From Thiotrichaceae bacterium UBA7359 (lineage in GTDB: Bacteria > Pseudomonadota > Gammaproteobacteria > Eutrophobiales > Eutrophobiaceae): a DNA stretch of 5,495 nucleotides. The notes under the pieces are model-generated. The model worked only from the letters and a program-made list of their open reading frames with translations, was not told where the DNA came from and made no database searches. The stretch is taken from contig CAJJDJ010000078.1 of NCBI GenBank assembly GCA_905182825.1, positions 1-5,495 on the forward strand. Reading direction: 5' to 3'. Within the stretch, counting starts at the first letter, position 1; each line of letters opens with the position of its first letter. Positions 1 to 5,431 of the stretch are shown here, in pieces. The position numbers and the translations under genes were made by a program.

Positions 1-156
1 AAGAAAGTACTTCTTCGGTAGGACCATGTAACAAAATCATCTAAATTAATCGTTAAGTGTTTTATCTGCGGAAACCATTATTTAGTTTCATCTTTAAATT
101 GTCTTATTGTGATTCTCTCGTATAAATTTCATTAATTTCATATCGATAAAGTTATC

Positions 157-177
157 TATGCTTACAAAGTAAGCATA
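157..177. repeat. 9-bp inverted repeat with AAA loop
   Basis: TATGCTTAC (157-165), loop AAA, then the exact complement GTAAGCATA (169-177). The stem has only three G-C pairs and is followed by the T-rich but interrupted TCTTTCTT. It could be a weak terminator for a gene ending left of the window, or a dyad operator. The sequence does not decide between these. Confidence 0.4.
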
Positions 178-255
178 TCTTTCTTAGATTGTTTTATGCC
201 CAATTACTAAGTGCTGTTATGTGAAAAAGATATTTAATAAATACTAATAACTAAT

Positions 256-284
256 TTGACAAGAAGTCAATTCTTAATGATAAT
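256..284 (+). promoter_or_regulatory. Sigma70-type promoter of the small gene pair
   Basis: TTGACA at 256-261, a 17-bp spacer, and GATAAT at 279-284: a perfect -35 and a 5/6 match -10. Transcription would begin near 291, giving a leader of about 40 nt before the ATG at 334. The -10 lies inside the Fur-type box, the classic arrangement for repression by Fur-Fe2+. The -35 also begins a small inverted repeat, TTGAC-AAGAA-GTCAA (256-270), which may be chance or a second operator. Confidence 0.65.
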
Positions 285-291
285 CATTACT
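273..291. promoter_or_regulatory. Fur box (iron-responsive operator)
   Basis: CTTAATGATAATCATTACT matches the 19-bp Fur consensus GATAATGATAATCATTATC at 15 of 19 positions by direct comparison. Its core (275-289) is a 7-1-7 inverted repeat. It covers the -10 of the promoter at 256-284, so binding of Fur with iron should block transcription of the genes at 334 and 630. Recognition is from the known consensus; binding itself is inferred. Confidence 0.75.
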
Positions 292-292
292 A

Positions 293-322
293 TTGAGATT
301 GAATAATCTAAAATTTTATAAT
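293..322 (+). promoter_or_regulatory. Possible second promoter, near-leaderless
   Basis: TTGAGA (293-298), an 18-bp spacer, and TATAAT (317-322). If used, transcription would start about 5 nt before the ATG at 334 and give an almost leaderless mRNA. That would fit the lack of a Shine-Dalgarno sequence before that ATG. Its -35 abuts the Fur box. In such AT-rich DNA a TATAAT can arise by chance, so this is weaker than the upstream promoter. Confidence 0.3.
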
Positions 323-333
323 AAATACAACGA

Positions 334-633
334 ATGCGCATGTTAAAACATATTAGAGTTAAAAATAACTTATGTATTATAAATTGGACGCCTAATGAAG
401 TCTGTGAGCTATTGACTTATAACGCTATAAAAGCAGAACAATTAATACAAGAAAATAAAACAAGCACTCGAAAATTAATACGAGATTTGTATTTGCTGGC
501 TTGCCAAGCCTCATTAAAAAATCCATCAATCAAAAGCAAAGAAGCAAGGGTTCTTCGTACGTATGCGAAAACTATCAAGGAAACAAGTGAATATTATGAC
601 AATCTATTTGATTTAGGAGAAATGACACGTTGA
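334..633 (+). CDS. Hypothetical protein, 99 aa, first gene of Fur-linked pair
   Basis: I do not recognise this family. The protein is small, basic and apparently all-helical, rich in Lys, Glu and Leu, with no signal peptide or membrane segment, so probably cytoplasmic. Its three cysteines (Cys14, Cys24, Cys57) are spread out and form no CxxC motif. Two in-frame ATGs (334 and 340) are possible starts; neither has a clear Shine-Dalgarno, so the true start is uncertain by two residues. It is coding-like because it fills an open frame behind a strong promoter and ends in a 4-nt overlap with the next gene. Control by Fur is inferred from the box at 273-291. Fur-repressed small genes of unknown function are known next to iron-stress genes, for example fagA before fumC-sodA in Pseudomonas, but neither fumC nor sodA is here and I claim no homology. 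Confidence 0.7.
   Translation: MRMLKHIRVKNNLCIINWTPNEVCELLTYNAIKAEQLIQENKTSTRKLIRDLYLLACQASLKNPSIKSKEARVLRTYAKTIKETSEYYDNLFDLGEMTR
615..620 (+). promoter_or_regulatory. Shine-Dalgarno that decides the TTG start at 630
   Basis: AGGAGA lies inside the end of the preceding gene and stands 9 nt before the TTG at 630. No in-frame ATG exists anywhere in the second gene after this point, so this site is the main support for a TTG start. Confidence 0.65.
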
Positions 634-905
634 ATAATATAAATACTCCGGAGAAGGAAACAGCTAGTTCTATAGATACTATTGACCATCAGCAAGCGAG
701 ACTATTTTATTTAATTACTCAATATAGTTTGCATCCATGTATACACATAGCCGAAAGGGTCGTTCAACAATTAACAAATTTATGCCGACACCCAAACATA
801 GAATTATTACCTGCTCAGCATTATATTTACTGTCAATCAATCAATTATTGGCGTTCAAGATTAGTTAAAGATGAAAGTGAAAGATCAAAGAATAAACTTC
901 ACTAA
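630..905 (+). CDS. Hypothetical Cys/His-bearing small protein, 91 aa, TTG start
   Basis: I do not recognise this family with confidence. The start is TTG at 630, overlapping the TGA of the previous gene by 4 nt (TTGA), with AGGAGA 9 nt upstream. This implies translational coupling and one transcript. Residues 1-20 are polar and probably disordered; residues 21-80 look like a compact helical domain ending in a WRSRL-type segment (74-78). Cysteines and histidines are closely paired: His35-Pro-Cys37-x-His39, Cys52-Arg-His54 and His64-x3-Cys68. Such pairing could bind iron, zinc or haem, which would suit Fur control, but this is inference and no known metal-site signature is matched. There is no signal peptide or membrane helix. 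The gene is followed 8 nt later by a second Fur-type palindrome. Confidence 0.7.
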   Translation: MNNINTPEKETASSIDTIDHQQARLFYLITQYSLHPCIHIAERVVQQLTNLCRHPNIELLPAQHYIYCQSINYWRSRLVKDESERSKNKLH

Positions 906-912
906 TCATATA

Positions 913-931
913 AGTAATGATTATCATTACC
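913..931. promoter_or_regulatory. Second Fur box, between the small gene pair and the molybdoenzyme
   Basis: The core GTAATGATTATCATTAC (914-930) is a perfect 8-1-8 inverted repeat. The 19-bp window matches the reverse complement of the Fur consensus at 16 of 19 positions, better than the site at 273-291. It lies about 150 bp before the molybdoenzyme start and about 65 bp before the nearest convincing -10. It could repress that gene from upstream, act on an unseen promoter nearer to it, or work together with the first site. Confidence 0.7.
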
Positions 932-997
932 GATTAATCCTTGTAAGTAATTGTATTTATTCATTTTTTTTAAATAATTTTTTATTCAAGTATCTAA

Positions 998-1003
998 TAT
1001 AAT
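998..1003 (+). promoter_or_regulatory. Candidate -10 element for the molybdoenzyme gene
   Basis: A perfect TATAAT with no good -35 at 16-18 bp upstream (the sequence there is AT-rich, e.g. TAATTT at 975-980). If used it would give a leader of roughly 70 nt to the ATG at 1084. It may need an activator, or may be a chance hexamer in AT-rich DNA. Confidence 0.3.
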
Positions 1004-1070
1004 TTCCTTAATTGTATTTTTTAAGAGTATCATTTGCAACGGTACTGTATATGAAAAATACAAAACTTAT

Positions 1071-1076
1071 AGGAGG
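1071..1076 (+). promoter_or_regulatory. Strong Shine-Dalgarno fixing the start at 1084
   Basis: A perfect AGGAGG stands 7 nt before the ATG at 1084. The same frame stays open upstream to a TTG at 1012 and an ATG at 1051, but neither has a ribosome site. This element therefore selects 1084. Confidence 0.9.
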
Positions 1077-1083
1077 ATATATA

Positions 1084-3210
1084 ATGGCTACTAATCCAAA
1101 ACTAGAAACCGCGTTTGGTGGTTGTCCGCATGATTGTCCTGATACATGCGCTATGGTCTTTGATATAGAAGATGGCAAAGTTATCGGTGTTAGAGGTAAT
1201 AAAGATCACCCCATGACACGTGGAGGTCTCTGCGTAAAATTAAAAGATTATGAAAAACGTCATTATCATCCTGATCGACTATTATATCCCATGCGACGTA
1301 CTGGTCCGAAAGGTAGCAAACAATTCGAACGCATTACGTGGAATGAAGCTTTAACTGAAATCACTGATAAATGGAAAGCCATTATCGAAGAATATGGCCC
1401 TCGTGCCATCGTTCCTTATAGCTATCTTGGCCATCAGGGTCTTGTTCATGGATTAAATGGTGGCGATGCCTTTTTTAACAGAATGGGTGCGACTGTTATG
1501 GAGCGCACATTCTGTGGTGAAGGCTCTTGTACAGCATGGCTATTAACTGTTGGACCCACAGCAGGTGTTGATCCTGAAAGCTACATCCACTCTAAATACA
1601 TAGTTATATGGGCGTGTAACAGTGTCAGTACCAATTTACATCACTGGGCGATTGTCAAAGAAGCACAACAAAAAGGTGCGAAAGTGGTGGTGATCGATTC
1701 TTATAAATCAAAAACTGCAAAATTAGCCGACTGGCATATTGCGCCAAAGCCAGGCACTGATGGTGCGTTAGCGATGGCGGTAATTAACAGCATCATACAA
1801 GAAGGTTTGACAGATAAAGATTATATTGCAAACCATACAGTGGGTTTTGATGCCCTAGCTGAACGTGCGAAAGATCGTACACCGGAATGGGCAGCAAAAA
1901 TCACGGGGGTCTCCGCAGACGACATTCGTCAATTTGCGAAAGAACTCGCAACATCACAACCGGCGGCAATACGCATGGGAGTAGCATTGGAGAGGACTTA
2001 TGGTGGTAGTCAAACCATACGTGCAGTGACCTGTATCCCAGCCTTGACGGGTGCGTGGAAACACGTTGGTGGGGGCGTCACACAGTTCCCTGTCTGGGAA
2101 CATCCTTACAAATTCGATGTGATTTGTCGGCCTGATTTAATTCCGGAGGGAACACCCGTTTTAAGTAACCTGCAAATTGGTCGTGCACTAACTGGAGAGA
2201 TTAAAACAGAAGTACCAATTAAATCATTTATGTGTTGGAACTCGAACCCGGTTACGCAAGCACCTGAGACTGATAAAATTGTTAAAGGACTGATGAACGA
2301 AGATATCTTTATGGTTTCGGCTGAGCATTTTATTACAGATACGGCAGCGTATGCGGATATCGTCTTACCGGCATCTATGGGTGCCGAACTCGAAGATATT
2401 ATCTTGTCATGGGGTCACTTGTATCTTACTTACAATGCCAAAAGTGTTGAGTCTCCCGGAGAAGCGATTCCCAATAACGAAATATTTAGACGCTTATCTG
2501 AGCTGATGGGGTATGACGAAGACCGTTTGAAGTGGTCGGACTCAGAGTGTCTTGAAAACTTCATTGATTGGGATGCTCCAGCATGTGATGGAATAGATTT
2601 GAACTACTTACGTAAAAATGGTTTTGCTCGACTGAATGTCGGTACTAAAGATGATCGTTGTCCGCATAAGGAAGGTAATTTTCCAACACCCTCAGGTAAA
2701 TGCGAGTTCGAAGTAGTTGGTGCGAAAAATTTTGTCGCAGCACCGTTTAGACAAATGTACGAGGGCTTTCAGCCGGGTGAAGATTTAGATAGTTTGCCGG
2801 ATTATGTGCCTTCTCGAGAGACACCTGAAACCAACCCTGAATTAGCCAAAAAATATCCATTGAATATTGTCTCACCAAAGAGTCATGGTTTTTTGAATTC
2901 CTGTTATGCCAATATGGATCACAAAATCAAAGGTCAAGGTGAGCAGTTTGTGATGATCAGTTCGGTAGATGCAAGTAATCGTAATATCAATGAGGGTAAT
3001 ACAGTGAAGGTGTTCAATGATCGTGGTGCGTTTGAAGGTAAGGCAAAGATTACAGATGACGTTAATCAGGGTATTATCGTAGCGACCTTAGGTTACTGGC
3101 GACAATTGAATAATGGCACAGTGAATTCAATTAGCTCAGCTGAGTTTGGGGATATGGGCCATTCGCCTTCCTTCTCTGATAACTTAGTTCAAGTTGAAAG
3201 TGTTAGTTAA
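1084..3210 (+). CDS. Molybdopterin-dependent oxidoreductase with N-terminal [4Fe-4S] site (DMSO reductase superfamily), 708 aa
   Basis: This is a molybdenum or tungsten bis-MGD enzyme, probably cytoplasmic because there is no Tat signal. Residues 10-55 form the N-terminal iron-sulfur domain, with Cys14-x3-Cys18-x3-Cys22-x27-Cys50 and Lys52 just after the last ligand, where related enzymes keep an electron-relay lysine. Residues about 60-560 form the central molybdopterin domains, with the GTDGA cofactor-binding stretch at 224-228. Cys144, in ERTFCGEG, lies where formate dehydrogenases and Nap-type nitrate reductases carry their Sec/Cys metal ligand. Residues about 590-705 are the C-terminal molydopterin dinucleotide-binding domain. 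The CPHDCPDTCA opening resembles the uncharacterised group called MopB_3, as I recall it. The substrate is unknown and I would not call it a formate dehydrogenase. The gene stands alone, with no electron-transfer or chaperone subunit beside it. It is visibly richer in G+C than the flanking DNA. The length is normal and no frameshift is seen. The start was chosen for its perfect AGGAGG. Confidence 0.93.
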   Translation: MATNPKLETAFGGCPHDCPDTCAMVFDIEDGKVIGVRGNKDHPMTRGGLCVKLKDYEKRHYHPDRLLYPMRRTGPKGSKQFERITWNEALTEITDKWKAIIEEYGPRAIVPYSYLGHQGLVHGLNGGDAFFNRMGATVMERTFCGEGSCTAWLLTVGPTAGVDPESYIHSKYIVIWACNSVSTNLHHWAIVKEAQQKGAKVVVIDSYKSKTAKLADWHIAPKPGTDGALAMAVINSIIQEGLTDKDYIANHTVGFDALAERAKDRTPEWAAKITGVSADDIRQFAKELATSQPAAIRMGVALERTYGGSQTIRAVTCIPALTGAWKHVGGGVTQFPVWEHPYKFDVICRPDLIPEGTPVLSNLQIGRALTGEIKTEVPIKSFMCWNSNPVTQAPETDKIVKGLMNEDIFMVSAEHFITDTAAYADIVLPASMGAELEDIILSWGHLYLTYNAKSVESPGEAIPNNEIFRRLSELMGYDEDRLKWSDSECLENFIDWDAPACDGIDLNYLRKNGFARLNVGTKDDRCPHKEGNFPTPSGKCEFEVVGAKNFVAAPFRQMYEGFQPGEDLDSLPDYVPSRETPETNPELAKKYPLNIVSPKSHGFLNSCYANMDHKIKGQGEQFVMISSVDASNRNINEGNTVKVFNDRGAFEGKAKITDDVNQGIIVATLGYWRQLNNGTVNSISSAEFGDMGHSPSFSDNLVQVESVS

Positions 3211-3230
3211 TCATAGTTAAGTAATAAAAT

Positions 3231-3260
3231 AAAAAAGGAGTGATAAATCACTCCTTTTTT
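3231..3260. terminator. Intrinsic terminator after the molybdoenzyme gene
   Basis: A 13-bp perfect stem (AAAAAAGGAGTGA at 3231-3243 and TCACTCCTTTTTT at 3248-3260) closes on a TAAA loop and ends in six T, 20 nt after the stop codon. The A-run on the left arm means it could also stop transcription from the right. It separates the molybdoenzyme unit from trhO. Confidence 0.9.
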
Positions 3261-3549
3261 ATTTATATGAAATCAATGAACACTATTTTCTCAATAAAAA
3301 TTATTGATGAAATAATAGTTCGTCATTCAATAATAAATATTAAAACTGTAACGTATTCTAATTTGTAAAAGATTTGTTCTTTGTTAAAATTTATTATTAA
3401 GAAATTCTTAGCTTTAATGAAAAGGAAGAATGGTTTGTTACAGGTTGCTCAAGATGACACCGAAAAGGCTAATATTTGCAAACCCAGTTAATCATTTTTA
3501 TCAAATACTTTCTACATTTTCGAATTTTCCGAGATACTATAGACTTGAT

Positions 3550-3563
3550 TGATTACCTAATCA
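3550..3563. repeat. 14-nt dyad TGATTA-CC-TAATCA
   Basis: Perfect 6-bp arms around a two-base centre, about 270 bp upstream of trhO. It could be an operator half-pair for an unknown dimeric regulator, but short AT-rich dyads are expected by chance. Confidence 0.25.
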
Positions 3564-3746
3564 TTTAAATTTTCTCACAGAATTCAGGATCCAAACATAG
3601 TTTTTGAATAAGATACGATAATTATTTTTTTGATTATGTCTATGGAAGCATCAGGTTGTACATTAGTATGCAGTGATAGTTGCGTCTATTATTTAGAGTT
3701 GGTTTTCCATTTAATTACATTAGTTTTATAGGCAATTCATTCAAAA

Positions 3747-3794
3747 TATAATGTGTAAGTCTGAATTTAATGCTATAAGGAAAAATATTATAAT
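3747..3794 (+). promoter_or_regulatory. Candidate promoter region of trhO (two TATAAT hexamers)
   Basis: TATAAT occurs at 3747-3752 and 3789-3794, 77 and 35 nt before the trhO start. Neither has a recognisable TTGACA-like -35 at the usual distance nor an extended TGn. A promoter must lie somewhere after the terminator at 3260, and these are the best visible -10 candidates. Confidence 0.3.
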
Positions 3795-3829
3795 TTAAAC
3801 TAGTTATATCCATTTTAGAGAATTCTTAG

Positions 3830-4747
3830 ATGTCAAAAGCATTTGTTGTTATAGCGATGTATAAATTTGTTCGATTAGACGATTATCAAACTATGCAACC
3901 AATATTGTTGTCTTTTTGTCAGGAACGACAGATATTTGGAACGATATTACTGGCAGAAGAAGGTATTAATGGAACAGTAGTAGGATCGCGTCAAGATCTA
4001 GGTGAATTATTAACCTTCTTAAAGACAGACAGCCGGTTGAGCGATCTTGAACATAAAGAATCTTATTCTGAAGATATTCCGTTTCATCGAATGAAGGTTA
4101 AGTTGAAGAAAGAGATTGTCACAATGGGCCAGCCAAACATCAAACCATCCCATAGAACAGGGATACGAATCCAACCAAAACAGTGGAATGAAATTATTTC
4201 AGATCCCGATGTGATATTGATTGATGCGCGTAATGAATATGAGTTTCAAGTAGGGTCATTCAAGGACGCTATTTCTCCTGGCACAACAAATTTTCGTGAA
4301 TTCCCTGACTTCGTGAATAATAATCTTGAGGGACAAAAGACAAAAAAAATTGCTATGTTTTGTACGGGGGGCATACGTTGTGAGAAGGCTAGCACCTATA
4401 TGCTTGAACAGGGTTTTGAAGAGGTTTATCAGCTCAATGGCGGCATACTTAAGTATCTGGAAGAAATTGAACAAGATGAAAGTCTTTGGGAAGGTGAATG
4501 TTTTGTTTTTGATAGTCGTATATCAGTAGATCATCAGTTGGTGGATGGGAGTTTTGAACAATGTTTTGCATGTCGTAGACCCATCACAGATGAAGACATG
4601 AAATCAAAAGATTATGAGAAGGGAGTTTCATGCTTACACTGTATCAATGAAACAACAGCAGAACAACGCGCTGCTTTTAATGAAAGACAACGTCAAGTTA
4701 TATTAGCGAAACAGAGGAATCAAAAACATATAGGTGCGAAAATGTGA
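3830..4747 (+). CDS. trhO: tRNA uridine(34) hydroxylase, rhodanese family (YceA/TrhO)
   Basis: TrhO uses O2 to hydroxylate U34 of several tRNAs to 5-hydroxyuridine, the precursor of cmo5U in gammaproteobacteria. The family has a rhodanese fold but is not a thiosulfate sulfurtransferase in its main role. Residues 1-95 are the N-terminal alpha/beta domain, including the family-typical LLAEEGINGTVVGS. The rhodanese domain spans about 120-220, with DARNEYE at 132-138 and the active-site loop Cys178-Thr-Gly-Gly-Ile-Arg-Cys184-Glu-Lys. A C-terminal zinc-like site has Cys245-x2-Cys248 and Cys268-x2-Cys271, followed by a basic, Gln-rich tail. At 305 aa it is the shorter family form, with a simpler tail than E. 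coli YceA. The ribosome site is weak (AGAG at 3817-3820), but the start keeps the whole domain. It is first in a probable operon: the GST-like gene follows after 24 nt and a probable cmoA after that. Confidence 0.95.
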   Translation: MSKAFVVIAMYKFVRLDDYQTMQPILLSFCQERQIFGTILLAEEGINGTVVGSRQDLGELLTFLKTDSRLSDLEHKESYSEDIPFHRMKVKLKKEIVTMGQPNIKPSHRTGIRIQPKQWNEIISDPDVILIDARNEYEFQVGSFKDAISPGTTNFREFPDFVNNNLEGQKTKKIAMFCTGGIRCEKASTYMLEQGFEEVYQLNGGILKYLEEIEQDESLWEGECFVFDSRISVDHQLVDGSFEQCFACRRPITDEDMKSKDYEKGVSCLHCINETTAEQRAAFNERQRQVILAKQRNQKHIGAKM

Positions 4748-4771
4748 GCAGATTTTTTTTGTGAATCAATA

Positions 4772-5431
4772 ATGCAAAACTTCCCCATTTTATATTCTTT
4801 CAGACGGTGCCCTTTCGCAATACGTGCGCGTATGGCAATTTATCAGTCCAATGTAAAGTGTGAAATCAGAGAGGTTGACTTAAATGATAAACCAGAATCA
4901 ATGTTGTCAATATCGATAAAGGGCACAGTGCCCGTGCTTTGGATTGAAGATGAAAAAAAGATCGATGAAAGTATTGAAATTATGTATTGGGCTTTGAATC
5001 AACATGACCCTTCTAATTGGTTGACCAAAGATGATCAACTGACCAATGATTTGATTATTCAGAATGATAATGAATTTAAATATTTTTTGGATCGTTATAA
5101 ATATCATGTGAGCTATCCAGAATATTCTAAGGAAGAATATCGTAATCATACTCATGACTTTCTTGAGACATTAGAGAAATGTTTGAATGAAAATGAAGGT
5201 GTTTCTCTGACCACTAACCAACTCTCTTTTTCAGATGTATCTATATTTCCGTTTATTAGACAATTTGCCAATGTTGATTTGGATTGGTTTAATTCAAGTC
5301 CTTATGACCGACTCAAAATATGGTATAAAGAAATAGAGCAGAGCATTCTATTTAAAAATTGCATGCATAAGTATAAAAAGTGGCTACCTGAAGAAAGCCC
5401 CATTTATTTTCCATCTGGTAATAATAGATGA
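4772..5431 (+). CDS. Glutathione S-transferase-like protein, 219 aa
   Basis: The protein has the two-domain GST layout. Residues 4-75 are the thioredoxin-like domain, with Arg12-Cys13-Pro14-Phe15-Ala16 at the start of helix 1, the cis-proline Pro54 in GTVPVL, and Asp65-Glu66-Ser67, the usual contact for the gamma-glutamyl group of glutathione. Residues about 85-215 are the helical domain, with an N-capping SFSDVSIFPF segment. Cys13 rather than Ser or Tyr at the active site points to a glutaredoxin-2/omega/beta-like, thiol-transfer chemistry, not classic detoxification; this is inference from family patterns. It is cytoplasmic. No clear Shine-Dalgarno precedes the ATG, so translation may depend on reinitiation after trhO, which ends 24 nt upstream. 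Its TGA overlaps the next start as ATGA. Its position between two tRNA U34 modification genes suggests a linked role, but none is known. Confidence 0.88.
   Translation: MQNFPILYSFRRCPFAIRARMAIYQSNVKCEIREVDLNDKPESMLSISIKGTVPVLWIEDEKKIDESIEIMYWALNQHDPSNWLTKDDQLTNDLIIQNDNEFKYFLDRYKYHVSYPEYSKEEYRNHTHDFLETLEKCLNENEGVSLTTNQLSFSDVSIFPFIRQFANVDLDWFNSSPYDRLKIWYKEIEQSILFKNCMHKYKKWLPEESPIYFPSGNNR

Larger units (their letters stand above)
1..333. other. AT-rich intergenic region upstream of the Fur-linked gene pair
   Basis: No supportable coding region is visible in this stretch. The forward frames at the left edge close within 45 nt, so at most the last codons of an upstream gene could lie here. The stretch holds a 9-bp hairpin (157-177), a strong promoter (256-284), a Fur-type box (273-291) and a second possible promoter (293-322), listed separately. 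The remainder, roughly 45-155 and 180-250, is AT-rich with no structure I can name. Confidence 0.6.
3261..3829. other. 569-nt gap without a convincing gene, upstream of trhO
   Basis: The stretch is AT-rich, with stops in all frames. It contains an imperfect hairpin just after the terminator (3301-3310 against 3323-3333, one bulge), short dyads at 3398-3410 and 3550-3563, and two TATAAT hexamers near trhO (3747-3752, 3789-3794). Small open frames exist: 24 codons from 3417, 40 codons from 3430 and 31 codons from 3636. None has good ribosome-site spacing. There is no sign of a tRNA, insertion sequence or decayed known gene. A small RNA cannot be excluded, but I see no GC-rich hairpin with a T-tract inside the gap to end one. 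Confidence 0.55.

Noticed and set aside
1..40. A minus-strand ATG at 40 reading off the left edge (begins MILLHGPTEE), and forward-frame tails ending at 31 or 44
   Set aside because: Only about 13 codons are visible, there is no ribosome site, and nothing recognisable is seen. The sequence cannot choose between the strands.
961..990. T-rich run after the second small gene as a terminator
   Set aside because: There is no GC-containing hairpin before the T-run, and the Fur palindrome at 914-930 has no loop and cannot form a stable RNA stem of terminator type.
1084..3210. Naming the molybdoenzyme a formate dehydrogenase or nitrate reductase
   Set aside because: The Cys ligand position is compatible, but the motif around it (FCGEGSC) is not the formate dehydrogenase or NapA signature, and the partner subunits are absent.
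3417..3552. Overlapping small forward frames of 24 codons (3417-3491) and 40 codons (3430-3552)
   Set aside because: For the 40-codon frame the AAGGAAG is only about one base from the ATG; the 24-codon frame has no ribosome site. Neither peptide resembles anything known.
3579..3593. Adjacent GAATTC and GGATCC sites suggesting a cloning polylinker
   Set aside because: The flanking DNA is ordinary AT-rich genomic sequence with no other vector sites; two hexamers side by side can occur by chance.
3611..3640. A third Fur-like site around GATAATTAT in the gap
   Set aside because: Only the first hexamer resembles the consensus; the remainder is a T-run and there is no dyad symmetry.
4256..4529. 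Open frames inside trhO: minus strand 4256-4474 and plus strand 4326-4529
   Set aside because: Both lie wholly within the well-supported trhO frame, in other frames, with no protein features of their own.
4907..5155. 82-codon minus-strand open frame inside the GST-like gene
   Set aside because: It is antisense to a recognisable GST domain. Its hydrophobic, Ile/Phe-rich translation is what AT-rich antisense DNA gives.
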